A DNA stretch of 64,000 nt from Trichoplax adhaerens (lineage: Eukaryota > Placozoa > Uniplacotomia > Trichoplacea > Trichoplacidae): positions 117,857-181,856 of the forward strand of contig NW_002060971.1 of the NCBI RefSeq assembly GCF_000150275.1. The letters run 5' to 3'. Of the stretch, positions 1 through 13,083 are shown piece by piece. Position numbers and translations under genes: made by a program. The first letter of the stretch is position 1. Each line of letters starts with the position of its first letter. The notes below the pieces were generated by a model. It was not told the DNA's origin and did not search any database. It worked only from the letters and a program-made list of their open reading frames with translations.

Positions 1-3000
1 GCAAGTTGCGGTAAAACAATCTGTGGATAAACAATCAATCGAAGAATTCTAATGATTATTATGATCATACAGTATTTATCATCATGGTTGCAAAAATAGT
101 AATATACTACATTATACATGTATAATGTAGTTTTTCAATAGATCATTTTTATCGAGGTCAACAAAGCTAACCTTTTTGAACACGAATGGTTCTTCATCAT
201 AGAAAGGATTAATACCATTATTAGGTACTAATTTCGTCCTGTACCGCTTTCTGACTGTATCAACAGGTAGTCCGTACATTTCTACTTCAATGTAAGTACC
301 AATTCGCTTTTCTGTTAACAACTGTCCCGAGAGAATCTATAGCATAAAAATATTGAAGTAGCCCAATCAGGATATGGTAAGAATTATATTTGTTACAATG
401 ATACCATAATCGAAATTTGAAGGTTGCAACTTAACACTGAAAAATGCTATGATTTAAATTTATATATATTACGTAACTGAATATGATATCTAAGGAATAA
501 ATACAGTACTAAGAGTACATAAAGTACATTCTATTTCCAATATAATATAGTAATATACCTTGATGGAAAGTTTACCAGCCACTATCCCATCCACTGTCGA
601 TTCTGCAAACGGATCAAAATTTCGATCTTTCTTTCGCATAAAGTCTGGCTTTAATAGGAACCTATATGTATACAAATAAAGAATCATATTATAATACCAA
701 GAAAATCGAGCGGTAATTTAGGAATACGATCACAGTATTATATCTCAAAACAGTGTCATGCCAAACTGTAGCAAGTTAGCTGTGCATAATTTGGCAAATT
801 GACCAATTTATCATAAATGAATTATTTAGTACAATTTTTTACCCGCATCGACCATTAAATTCAAATTTTCCATTGTTAAGTTGCATAGGAAGATCTACAC
901 GATCGAGTAGCAATAACAAATATTATTTATATTTTAATTGGGTAGCATGTTTATTGAGTAGTAAATTGTATAAAACTTCATATTCAATATTCAACTTGCC
1001 CATAGTTTGAAAATTGAGAGCCACAAGTTGACAACCCGCATTCCAATAAATTTGAGGTATATAATTGCTAGAATCGACACGTTTGCCTTTTGGATATATT
1101 CGAGTTAGCTGTCTCTTGTTATAGCTTTAGTTGATACACGTCAAGGAAATTATTTAATTGTTATTCAATTCAAGTCATCGTAAAATAAAACACAACAAGC
1201 CACATCCTAGTGATATAGTAAACATAATTTAACAGTTTATCAATTTTCAAAGGATACTTTACAAATTCGATTGGTTGTTCCTTTAGCTTATTAGTTGCTG
1301 AAGTTTCAACAAAGGAAGACATTTCCCATGAAAAATTTTTCTCTATCATTAGTGTAGTAATACATTGACATAAAATTAATAATTAATTTTTTCAACACAA
1401 AAACTAAGAAAGTTTTATGAGACAGTAACTTTATCACGCCCGTATATCCGCATTCATATTGAATATTTTAAGAAGAGCATTATCTACGCTACATTATTAC
1501 ATACTATCAGCTTTTTCAAAGCCCGGAAAGTGCACAGGTGTTACGTAATTAACTAGATCAGATAATTCTTTGCAGCAAGTATTCTCATCGTTTCGTTTCT
1601 AGATATAGTAATAAAATCGTTATACTATTAATTTAAAAAAAACTAAATTTGAACTGCAGAGGTTTAATATATTTAACTTACTTTCTTCACTTTCTTTTGT
1701 TTCATTCGAGTAACTTGCTGATTGACTGGAGCCTCTTCTTCAGCTTCTGATTCACCATCGGTTTCTTCTTCAGGATTTCCATCATTTTCTGCAGATGTTG
1801 TAGCAGGAGGAGCTTGAGGTTTATCCGTATCAGCTGCGTTGGCAGCTTCATTCGATTGTTGCTGTTGATCTGGTACATCAACAGAAGGTTGTTTTTCGAC
1901 ATAAGCTACCATATCTTCTGTTAATTTTTTATTTTTGATAATTATTTTTCGATATAAAGCACTCGGTGGTGGTAGTGGTTTTCCAGGTTCGAGCTATAAC
2001 AAAGGGTATTTATAGTGAGCAATTATTGCAATCAACAACTTAGTATACACTAGGAAATCCAAGAAATTTGCAACATACAGTGCAGTATTACTAGACGTAA
2101 AATTAAAAAGATATTAATGTCTACCGGATAGTCATCGAGGATTTTATTCAGGAGCATATCACCAAAGATTGTTTTACAATACTGAGCGAGCTTTTGTTGC
2201 TGTTTAGTACTAAAGATAATATTTATGTAATATTTTGCATTAATAAAAATTACTATATAGCTTTAGTAAAGTTTCATCACTTTAATGATAAGTATTTCCT
2301 ATTAGAAATAGATTCAATACAGTTATGTGCATTTACTGTAGTTTTAAAATTCTTACGTGCAATGATTTTCGAACGATAATATTACTGGGTAATCAGACGT
2401 TTTAAATGCAGAGTCAGCAATTGCGTACATTACATCCTGTATGAATTGATCATAAATATCAATATAAAGAATAGCATTTTATAGCAAGGAGTTAGAATTA
2501 GCAAAGAATGGAAAAATTACAATTCAGAGAAATAACTAGCATATTTAAAGAATTATTAGAGTGTATATATAAGACTTTTATTATCAACGCTACCTTAAAT
2601 GAGATATCTGTACACATCGTAAATCCGTGGGTAATAATTGGCTCCTGGTCGTCTCCTTTGCCATCCCAGCAATCTAATTCTATGCAACGACAACCAGCTA
2701 TTAGGACTTGTCGATACATTTCAACGGAAGATTTACCCGTAAATTGGTGACCTATAAATTTAACGTCAATTAAGAAATTAGATCAGATTGATTTATCATC
2801 TTTATCTTGGAATCGACGACATTATTCGATCCAAAGTGAGTTGCAATATCCAAAAAAATGATAGTTGATATTCCTACCTGACAGATAGGTATTATGTGAT
2901 GAATTGATGAAATAGCTAGACAAGGGTTGATTGGGATCTTGATAGATGTCTAATGATTCAAGTGGAATTATTGCATTATCTTCACTCATTAAATAACGCG

Positions 3001-6000
3001 TAAATCCATCCAGAGATAATTGACCTGATGTAAAAATAAATTTATCAGTTAAAGTACAATCGATGTCGCGATAGGGTTATAACAGTAAGCTAGTAACGGC
3101 AAATATAAATGTCGATTAGCCAGGTTTACCTTTGCTATAGAATTCCTTTTTTGTTTCAAACTTGGAAATTATCTCTTGTCCTCGTTTTTCATCTACGTAG
3201 GGATATATAATCTCGTTAAGTCTTGGATCACGCTGGTCTTTATTCAAAAAGTCAACGAATTGCTGCAACGTCAAATAAGGTTTCTTTTTCGCTCCACTGC
3301 AATGAAATTTGTAATATTTTAAAATTAGCGTAACTACATCAACGATAGTCTACAAAGATTGATAAATTTGTAGATCAAAGTTACAATTATGAAAATAAAT
3401 ACGATGTTATGAAAGGATACAGATATTACATAAATTCTACGGTAATATTAATGAGTACTGCCAATTTCAGGTTAATGAACTCAATTTACTATACAATGCA
3501 CATTAATCTCTTAAAGTGAAGATCGATTGATCCTAAATAAGGAATCAATATATAGCATACAGTGATTCGAAAACTTTCTGAACATCGTGTCTATTCAGCA
3601 AACGAAAGTAGAAATTGAGGAAATCTTCAAAAGTAAGTTTGGATGTAGGTATAAAGTCAGTCTGAAATAGAATATTTTTAAGATATAAGATTTTCAGTTA
3701 TTTTTCTTAATCATGGTGTCCATTCTGTAATACGTTAATAATCGATTCGTATATACAATTCAAAGCTTAATTTTTACTATGCAAATATTACATAAAATCT
3801 ATCAACCTTTATATTGGAAGGTAATCCAACAGCTGCCAAGGCGTCTGTAACTCGTTTTTTATCATCTTTGTGGTTACAATAAATTTTAGCAAAGCTGAAA
3901 TTGAGAAAAAAAAGGGTGAGAATCACCAATTATCTATAATTAATAAGTTCCATTATTCAATTCTGTAGTCATGAGAAGAGATTAACATTTAACAATAGAA
4001 ATAATGAAATAATCATTATTCTGAATAAGGGGAGATACTTTCGTGTCATTACAATAAATTGTTAGTATTTATCTCAGTAGATATGATAATTTTCTTACTC
4101 TTTGACGGATATTTTCCCTTCACCGACAGTTTTGCAGACTAATTTGTTGTATCTTTATAAGAGAACAATATGGTTAGCCAAGATAACAAACAAATACTTT
4201 GTACCAAGATTAATTATTCAATTATTCCTTCATGTAACGTTAACAGAAGTAAAAATTAACGTAATTTCAAGTTACTTACTGAACTTCCAGAACCGATATT
4301 GGCGGTGCGTTCAGAGCTAATAAGTTATGGCATAACGCGAACAGATTGGTTGTCCAATCCTATAATTTTTGAATTTAATGCGATAAAATTGTGACATTTT
4401 TCTGGCTATGATGCCTTAAAAATTATTATAATTACTGTATACAACGACATTAACGACATAAGTGAATAAAATTTTATCCACACCAATAATAGTTTCAATC
4501 CAACAACGATCAAAGGTATAATAAATGTAATAAATAAATAATATTTCAATTTTTTTTTATTAGCACGAAAAGCTATTCAAACTATTATCGGAACTCACCT
4601 TAGCGACTTTAGCAGAATTTGATACGAAGGTAATGAAAAAGATATCTACCATATTGTATCCGTAAACTACAGTAACCGATTTATCTTCCAGTGATTCCTC
4701 ATTATTACCACCCATATCGAGTGAATTTCTTAATTTGGAATCCTATAAATTAGTATCAAAGAGAAAAGTGAATTGTCATAAAAATTACTTTTTTATTTGT
4801 AATTACTGTGGATAACTATCACGTTGTATAATAACGGAATATCAATCTAATACTGCCAATTAAAATAGCTTTATAGCAATAGAACGTATAGTAACTATTT
4901 TTTCAAATTCAATATTAATTGATTTGAAGAAACATAAAATTGACATAATGTCTATTGTACGTGTATACGATTTATAAATGTTACAAAGGACCGGTATATA
5001 TTGTAAATGGGTGGCCTTTCCATAAATAGAGAAGGCAATATTGAATAGTTAGATCAGGTGTTGCGAGTATTGCGTCTATGAAGTGGTGGATAGTATCAGT
5101 TTTAATTCTAATAATTGGATAATACTACGGTACAGAATGAAATAATCTCTCTGGTAGAAAAGGTAGCATCAACGTGACTACGAAACGTGATCAAAGTTGA
5201 CAAAGCACAGTAATTTAGGCATAGATAGTACGCTTATGGCCTAAGTGCATTTATAAAAGGTTAATACAGCACAGTATTCTTTTCAGCAGTGATTCAAAGT
5301 TTTTCAGATATGAAAACATGCATTGAGTAGTGAATAAAATCGGCCTACTAGTTAAGATATTCAATACATTGTAAAATGTTACTTTTATCTTGTAGTTGTC
5401 GATAAATGCCGTCAGCACAACACTGCAATGAACCGCCATCTTTAGTATTATAAGTACATACGCGTATACGCATGGTAGGACCATATTTTATTGTCTTTTA
5501 ACGGTCTGTAACGTATACATTTTGCCAGTTAGCCAGCAGCTATTAAGGTTACCGTAAATAAGCGAAATTGGAAATAGATATAGTTGTCTAATTTGTAACG
5601 TCATATTGCTAAAGTAATGTTCATCATTACTTGGAATTAGTATTTAATCCAGTGAATTAAAATTTGAAGGTGTACATTATGAATTGCAGTTATAGCATGA
5701 AGAGAAACAGCCTATGTTATTTTCGCAAGTTGTGCAGAGCATTGCAGTTAAACAAGCATACAGCAAAAACATTCATCTGACATTGTTGTATATGCCAGCT
5801 TATGTATTGTTGGAGATATACATTTTGACGGGGTATATGAGTGGCTATAAGAAAATGATAAAGCTCTTAAAAGCTGACTGGTACTACTGTACGAAGTGCC
5901 GAAAAAAATGCATGATGGTATTATAATTTACACGATTCATGAATGTACAATATTACTCTATATTGAGTTATTGAATTCAACTTTAATAGTATTTGGTAAT

Positions 6001-9000
6001 TAGTGACGATTAGAGCCATTCCGTAGGAAAGGCTTAGTACTCCTCATATTCAGTAAACTCAAATACATCAATTACAACATCGCCTACAGAAAAAAGTTTA
6101 AAGTATCTAAAACTCACCTTTGGTAATCGAGCAGCACGACCAGTCCTAACATCTTTTATAATGTTGATTTCTAGGCAATCGGAATCCTACAAGATTTAAT
6201 AGAGTCCATTTATATTCATTTATAATAATTATCACAATTCATCAATAACGAATATTGAAAGATATAGTACGTAGACTACACTGTATACGCGTCTACAGTT
6301 TGGAAATGGCTTGTATTAAGCCATGTTTTAAGATTGTCAATGGCAGTATCCAATAGAATTTAAATTGAAGATGAAATGAACTTTGAAGGTAGTCATTAGA
6401 ACAGTATTGATAAAAAATTGTTTAAAATTGGATCTCCATTCCCGAGAAGGTCTGTTGTTAAGATTTTTGAAAAGGGATGCTTCATCAATACACGTACATA
6501 TCCCATAATGGGTAATCCGAACATTTGATGGCAACACTAGGATCAACATCACCTTAGCTTATTGACATAGAGTATTGATCAATAAATTGATGGACTGCTC
6601 AACGGGAGCGTATGTTATGCCGTGAATGCTGTTGGCGAAACGCAACGTACACCATCACTTCGAGCAGTGTACTTCACGATGCTGCTCAAATACTTGAGAT
6701 ATTGAGCATCAGTCAAAACTTGATGCAATCTGCCATTGGACTGATCATTATAATTAAGAAATGGCCATACTGGATAGATCAGTGTGCCTAAAATCGTTGC
6801 AGTTGTATAATTGATGCTCGGCAAGTTTTACGTACTACACTACTACATGCAGTGTGTCAGAGCAGTGGAAATGAGTACTTTCCAAAATAATCATTCTGTA
6901 CTCTATTGCAATAGCTACAGGACAATATTCAAAATAGATTCCGTAATCAATCGCCGTTGTAGCATTGTCAAATGATTGAGCATTCTGTGTTAAGAAAATC
7001 GAGACTATCAAGTTTCAGCTGAGTCAAGCTGCCAATTTGGTTGTTAGTAGTGCAGCACTCTAGATTGAGAAGGACATTGAATTGGAATTATTTAAAATTC
7101 TACAAGATCGAACTCTTGACGACTACTATAGTCCACAGCAGTATACTTTACTATATCGGTACTACATAACACTTTATTGCCTATTTGTCCATTTACTGTA
7201 AATTCAATATTCGTCCATTTGGAGGATATAACCTTGCAAGGACTACCTTCAAACTACTAGGCAAGCTGTAGCTGTCCGATATTAGTCATGACCGTGATGG
7301 GAAATTGTGAGCGAACCGTTATAACTGCACTTTAAAGATTCAGTTATGATCGAGGTTTTTCTTACCTCTATGTTTGTTGCCACTGTACTATACAATGAAT
7401 TCATTAACTAATTATGTTATTTAGGCGCTGTTGAAAGTCTCTGCCTCGCCTTGCCCCCTGCAAGGACTTGGTTAACAGTACAGTAGTACAGCGATTCAAG
7501 CTTTTGTTTCTCACCATCATGAATCAACGTTGCAACACAACATGGATGCTGTATTCCCTCAATTTAGTAGGTTAGTACCAAGTTCACAACAACGCTTTAT
7601 CCTAGCATCATTTGGCTTGGTTACCGATAGTTTATTGTAGCGTAGTTATTACTAAATCAAATAAGGTAAAGGATTATTGGAATCGGAGAAATTGTACAGT
7701 AAAATCCAAGATTCTAACAATCCTGTTTATTGTAGCGTAGTTAGTAATGAATCAAATAAGGCAAAGGATTATTGGAATCGGAGAAATTGTACAGTAAAAA
7801 CCAAGATTCTAACAATCCTGTTTATTGTAGCGTAGTTATTAATGAATCAAATAAGGCAAAGGATTATTGGAATCGGAGAAATTGTACAGTAAAATCCAAG
7901 ATTCTAACAATCCCAACCAAATCAAGTCTATTTCTGTAGTGGAAATGACGAAATCCAATCCAATTATGATATTGTCAGATTTTCTATATAAAACACTTTA
8001 ATACCGCTATTACAACATAGCTTAGAACGCTATGTTAATAACTATAGAAAAATTGGATATTTATCGTGGAAGTAAAAAGAACAAAAAAAACTTGGATTGA
8101 AAGACATCGTAGTGTAAACGCGCATAGTACGAAAGCAGATGATGGATGATACAGTTGCAGTGTAGTAACATTGCATACTGCATTATTGCTAGTGTTGCAA
8201 AACCATTTATCATTTATAAATCAGATTGGTAATTATAATAATAACAACATGGCTCTATTTACTTATCATCAAAATTGAATATCATACTGTGCTGGGTAAA
8301 ACTCCCGACTGTAAAGGGGTCTATTTTGTTATACCGTATGGAAATTAATGAATGAACAACTGCAACTTTCTATGCATATTGTCTGTCTATATGATGCTAT
8401 CGTACTAGAGACGTTGCAAACATTTATTACAAAAACTGATATGGTCGCCTAGAAACAACACTAAATTTTACCTTTGTATCTTGGCCTCGCCAATAAAGAA
8501 CATTGCCTTTCGTATTCACTTTTAATGTGCAAACGTGCGCCACTGCATTATCCTAAAATTGAAAAAAATAATCAACATTTTAATGTTTCATTAGATTATT
8601 GAGCGATTTTAGTCCAGTCTATACTGGCATATTGTAGGATAAGGCATTGCGAAAAAGGATACTCTGCTAAAAGTGGACCACTTCAGAAGCGTATAAAACT
8701 TCCAAAACCAACAATAAAACGTTGAAGCTCTAATACCCTTCTTTTAAGCCTATTTCATGCAGGCAATGCTAATCTTGACGCAGTTGCTACCAGTTACCTA
8801 TTGCAGTAGACTATTTCCTATCTTATTGCGATAAATTAGCTGATATTGTTTAAAAAGTCGTCTATTATAGTGCAATATGATGTTTTTTTATCACGCAATG
8901 TAGGTATTGGTACTACAATATGCCTTAATGTCATAAAAGTAGGATATTTCTTGTTTACCCTGACAGCATGATGATCAATACTGTGTAGTAAATTGTGGAG

Positions 9001-10914
9001 AGAGATTGGATTGAGTGGTAGACTTGTCGACCGCTGTCATGGGATGTAGGTTTAAGTTGTCAAATTGGTGCAAGCGGCTATCCGATAGCAAATTAGATTC
9101 ATTCAAGTCAACACTAATCGATAGTTCAATGTGGATTGAATGTAAACGAATCAAAATAGACGATCCTGTAGTGTACATCTCCTGTCTTGACAATTTGCAA
9201 TGATTGTCACCAAGTAATTCTTTCAATAGCAACAAAGGAAGAGATTTAAGAAAGGGCTCTAGTTATTGCTTGTAGTCGGTTTAGTTGGACATCATATGTC
9301 AAAACGTCAATAATAACTTGAGCAATTTCTTCATTTTATCTCACCCACCTTTGCAGATCACTTTTACTCCAAATTTCACTAATGCTGCCGGCTAGAAGAA
9401 GAATCATTTTCAACCCATAGGTCATGATATCAACATGGTTGAAAACAATCAGTTCTTCATTTTGTTACTACACAGATGTTGTGATAGTTTAGTAAGCTCT
9501 TATGACTGAATTAGGCTCCTCCATATGGGCATGTGTTTTTTTTACTCATCATCATTGTGGCTGCATGTAATAATAGACAGCGATTGGATCACAAAGGAAG
9601 GGTGGGGAAATTTCCTTTGTAAACTATAGGTACAGCGATAAAAGTAAAGCGAGCAGGAGCCATTTTACAAAGTCAAAATGGGCCAAATTTTCATGGAAAT
9701 AGTGTACTAATCTATTGATGATATCAGTCTTTGGACTGGCTATCGTGTAGATCAACTTGAATGAAGCGATACCGTCGATTATTTGCATAAAATGGATCAA
9801 GAGTCGATATTAATGCAATGGTCAAGACATGGGCAATTTTCGCCTTGTCAACAATCGATTTTAGACCCATTCGATAGACTCGTATGATGATAATGAGATT
9901 AGGACATACGGGCGATATGTCGCCTTGAATTTTGTACTGTTGGTTAAATTGAAGGGAAAAGTATTGGTCTACTTCTAGTACGATAGGCAGTTTGAGCAGA
10001 TGACAGTATGCCCTGATGAAAGATTCGATTGTCTTGAAAGGGCTATCGTTCTCCAAGTCGGGAATTGATCGCAACGGAACTTTCAGAAATTGACGTAGCA
10101 TAGTGCAATAAATCACATCAGGTTTATTCCAACATCTATCCTATCCATACGAGTACGCGTTGTTCTTGATCTGGTAAACAGTACGATTGAGGCTAACACT
10201 ACTCCTACGGATCTGTCCTTCTTTTCCATGATAATAATGAATTGATTATTATACAGTACAATCTTTATAACTTACTTTGATCTATTTCGATTGCCATTTT
10301 TTTTTTCTACTTCCGATTCCTTGCATTGTATGCGATGAAGTAAAGTACGTGTAGGACTAGCAAGATTGAACATATGTTCTTGTACATTTTTTTTTATTTT
10401 GGTTATCACTTCAAAGTCGAGTCATGATTAATTATGACAACATTCTTGAGAGAGAGAGAGAGAAGGGGGGGGGGGAAAGTTATTCCTTTGGATACGGACA
10501 TGGACTGTACTTTACAGTAGTTGGAAGTAAAAGTGTAGCAATCATGCAAGTGCAAAAGACGAAAACGTTTATCAGCGTCTAAATCAATACAATGGTTTGG
10601 TAAACGGGAGATAGTTTGGTTATATCATACATTGATAGGATTAGGTCAAAGTTGAATGTCTACTGTCCAGTATTGTCGTTCTACAGCGTTTTTCTATCAT
10701 TTGTTTGGAGTGAGTAGAGCAATAATGGAATGACCTACTGTAAGATTGGATTGTACCGATGTGGAACATCATCCATGCAATGTTGCACTTTCTTTTTTTT
10801 TACATTGGCAAGCCTACTTACATCATCCCATCGTATAAATTTTCCTCCTTTTACCAAGATGTCGCTGACCTCTGGATATTTCAGGCGCTTAACGTTAATT
10901 TTGGCGTCGGCCAT
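1..10914 (-). CDS. PLCB: Phospholipase C-beta, copy A (C-terminus cut by window edge)
   Basis: Gq/G-beta-gamma-activated enzyme that cleaves PIP2 to IP3 and diacylglycerol at the plasma membrane. Exons by eye, 5' to 3': 10914-10822 (start ATG, ends GGKFIRWDD), 8552-8472, 6186-6118, 4742-4599, 4359-4280 (PH); 4152-4099, 3894-3807, 3661-3561, 3296-3130 and part of 3024-2878 (EF-hands, with DQRDPRLNE); 3024-2878, 2751-2594, 2436-2357, 2209-2125 (X); 1993-1682 (linker); 1598-1505, 1342-1258, 1124-1000, 894-843, 661-559 (Y); 336-172 and 20-1 (C2). All junction phases agree. Catalytic histidines lie in SSHNTYLSG and PIITHGF, with metal-site motifs ELDCWDG and SFENHC. The X-Y linker is strongly acidic ([13 protein letters not shown]). 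The rest of C2 and the C-terminal coiled coil lie beyond base 1. Introns 1-3 are long (1.4-2.3 kb); the others are mostly 100-300 bp. Family assignment is secure; the beta class follows from the N-terminus and domain order. Confidence 0.95.
4743..6117 (-). other. Long intron 3 of PLC-beta copy A
   Basis: This stretch lies between the PH exons 6186-6118 and 4742-4599. I see no conserved coding exon and no tandem array in it. The short open frames on either strand match no family I recognise. Confidence 0.7.
6187..8471 (-). other. Long intron 2 of PLC-beta copy A
   Basis: This stretch separates PH exons 8552-8472 and 6186-6118. It carries a three-copy 95-bp tandem repeat at 7631-7914. I see no other recognisable feature. 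Confidence 0.7.
7631..7914. repeat. Tandem repeat, 3 copies of about 95 bp
   Basis: Three successive units begin TTTATTGTAGCGTAGTTA at 7631, 7726 and 7821 and differ by only a few substitutions. The near-identity suggests recent expansion. The array lies inside an intron of PLC-beta copy A. Confidence 0.95.
9724..10116 (-). CDS. Unrecognised 130-codon open frame inside intron 1
   Basis: An ATG-to-stop frame of 130 codons on the same strand as the surrounding PLC-beta gene. I recognise no family. The product would be a mixed alpha/beta-like polypeptide without a clear signal peptide or membrane segment. It could be chance, a nested gene or a transposon remnant. The only support is its length, which is high for AT-rich non-coding DNA. 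Confidence 0.2.
   Translation of the reverse strand: MIYCTMLRQFLKVPLRSIPDLENDSPFKTIESFIRAYCHLLKLPIVLEVDQYFSLQFNQQYKIQGDISPVCPNLIIIIRVYRMGLKSIVDKAKIAHVLTIALISTLDPFYANNRRYRFIQVDLHDSQSKD
10449..10476. repeat. GA microsatellite followed by poly-G run
   Basis: A run of GA dinucleotides passes directly into about 12 consecutive G residues. Comparable simple tracts occur at 17427-17450 (poly-A then GA) and 20263-20275 (poly-G). Confidence 0.9.
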
Positions 10915-11400
10915 ACTGACCGGCTACGTATGACCGTAGGCGAAAATGGAATTTTCAATTGGATTGCCGAGACTGGAGAATAATTTTGCTGTTGTCAATT
11001 GAGAAGAAATGGTCATGATAAGATCGGAAAATGATGCTAACGACTATTTCATTGGTATCATCATCCACTTACTTTATAATTGACTTGCAGTAGTTTTGAC
11101 TGTTGCTGGCTAGCGTAGAGGATGATTTTGTCGTCACAACGACGACGAGGATAGTGTTGGGACACCTTGTTATTTTGCCTTGTTTGGGATTGGGTGTTGT
11201 GATTGTTGCGCGTGATGGACACTTTGGGGCAGTCGAGGAGAGAATCCGTGGAGGTAATCAAGTCATTCAATTTGATAAAACAGCGTTGTATTAGCATGAA
11301 AATATCATCTTGGAAGCAGCAGGATGTACAGTATACCACTGGATACAATGCGGTCTATTTCTGTATCATTGACGTTGATTGGATAATGTTCAACCAATGG
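10915..11400 (-). promoter_or_regulatory. Probable 5' leader of PLC-beta copy A
   Basis: The first coding exon is preceded on the minus strand by a plausible acceptor (TACGTAG just before the ATG). Further upstream is a good donor, GTAAGTGG, read on the minus strand at 11072-11065. This suggests a non-coding first exon from 11073 upward and a promoter somewhere above it. No core promoter element was identified with confidence. Confidence 0.35.
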
Positions 11401-12538
11401 TGGTATCCTACCTACTGTAGTTAGTGGTGCAAGTTGGAGGAGAGAAATTGTCTAGGGTAAGATTGTATGGTGTCGACGCGGAGAATGAGGGCAAATTTTC
11501 ACCTTGTATTTTTCCACGCCTTGAATTGAACCTTTTTTTTTTCCCCTTTCCTGTAACGTTGAAGACACTCCGAATTGAAACTACAAGCGATCAAGCACAG
11601 TACTGATGAATTGATCGTTAACACTACAGTAATAATTAGAATTGGATGAAGATCGAGAGAATGTAAAGTTAGTCCAATAATAATGAAGCAAGTGCTAACA
11701 CACAACAGGACATGGGTGATGGAAAATGAGTTTGGAAAAAACGGCTTAACGGTAAAATTGCATTACTCGACACGGTACAGTACTGTACTCTCTCCTTTGC
11801 CGTGTAGAGTGTGCACTGTAAAATGACAGCCTTGATTTACTGTTGTACATGTTATATGGACGTTATGATATTGATTCTTTTGCATGATGATATGGATGAG
11901 ATCATCATCATTCCTACTATAGACTGTATAGCAAGTGGTAGCCTACTGGCTACATGGTGTGCATTTTCAAGTCCATTTTACTTCTTGTGCAAGACTGTAC
12001 TGTACACTGTACCGGATGGTGTCTATCGCCACTGGCTGTTTGTGCAAGTTTGCTTTACTCTATCTCCTTGGCTCTCTTTCTACTCTACTTACTGTACACT
12101 ACTAGTATGCATAGAATAGGCACACAATATGTAGACGAAAGCTGGTTTACATAGCAAGGGGAAATTTTGCTTTCGCTACTGTTGATACAAAGCAAACGAA
12201 AAGTTGCATTCGTCTTGCTATTATCCTTGATTGGCAACAGCAACGACATTGATTGGTTGTCAAAGTCAATACACATGCTTTGTCAATAAAGACCAATAGA
12301 AAGAACGTGACATCATCGTTTAAGTGTTTTCCTATTCAATTTATTAGATACGTTATTGTTATAGCGTTTCTTTTCTTCTTTCTATTGTATTCTTTTGTTG
12401 ATATGATGATGATTGCATTCTTACTTCAATAAGGCACCCGTTCCACTAGACTTGCTAAAATAAATGGTGCTTGAGTACCCAGTAGTTACTTGCTTGTGGC
12501 ACCATCAAAAAATATACGACGTGATTATGTCCTTAAGT

Positions 12539-13083
12539 CCTTGAAGTGAATGCAATCTTAAGTCCACCGTAATAGCCGCAGTAGTAATCCAATCCAATCT
12601 CTATCTTGACTGTAACCAACTACATTGACGTCCTTGAAGTGAATGCAAACCCAAGTCCATCATGATAGCCGCAGTAGTAATCCAATCCAACCTCTATTTT
12701 GACTGTAACCAACTACATTGACGTCCTTGAAGTGAATGCAAACTCAACTTCACCATGATAGCCGCAGTGGTAATGGAATCCAACCTCTATTTTGACTGTA
12801 ACCAACTACATTGACGTCCTGAAGTGAATGCAAACTCAAGTCCACCATGATAGCCGCAGTAGTAATGGAATCCAACCTCTATTTTGACTGTAACCAACGT
12901 CCTCGAAGTGAATGCAGACTTAAGTCCACCGTGATAGCCGCAGTAGTAATCCAATCCAACCTCTATTTTGACTGTAACCAACTACATTGACTTCCTGAAG
13001 TGAATGCAATCTTAAGTCCACCGTGACAGCCGCAGTAGTAATCCAATCTAACCTCTATTTTGATTATAAGCAACTACATTGAA
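12539..13083. repeat. Minisatellite, 6 copies of about 93 bp
   Basis: Units starting CCTTGAAGTGAATGCA or close variants begin near 12539, 12632, 12725, 12818, 12901 and 12993. One unit is about 10 bp short, having lost the ACTACATTGA segment. Open frames seen within the array are by-products of the repeat. Confidence 0.95.

Larger units (their letters stand above)
8553..10821 (-). other. Long intron 1 of PLC-beta copy A
   Basis: This intron lies between the initiator exon (donor GTAAGTAGG) and the second PH exon (acceptor TTTTAG). The GT-AG borders are phase 0 and join RWDD to DNAVAH, as in the family. It contains a 130-codon open frame at 9724-10116 and a GA/G microsatellite near 10450. No other coding sequence was recognised. 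Confidence 0.75.

Noticed and set aside
10730-10983. Two plus-strand open frames, one containing VGENGIFNWIAETGE, faintly like a PLC-beta PH strand
   Set aside because: They lie antisense to exon 1 and the leader of PLC-beta copy A; the minus-strand coding match is much stronger.
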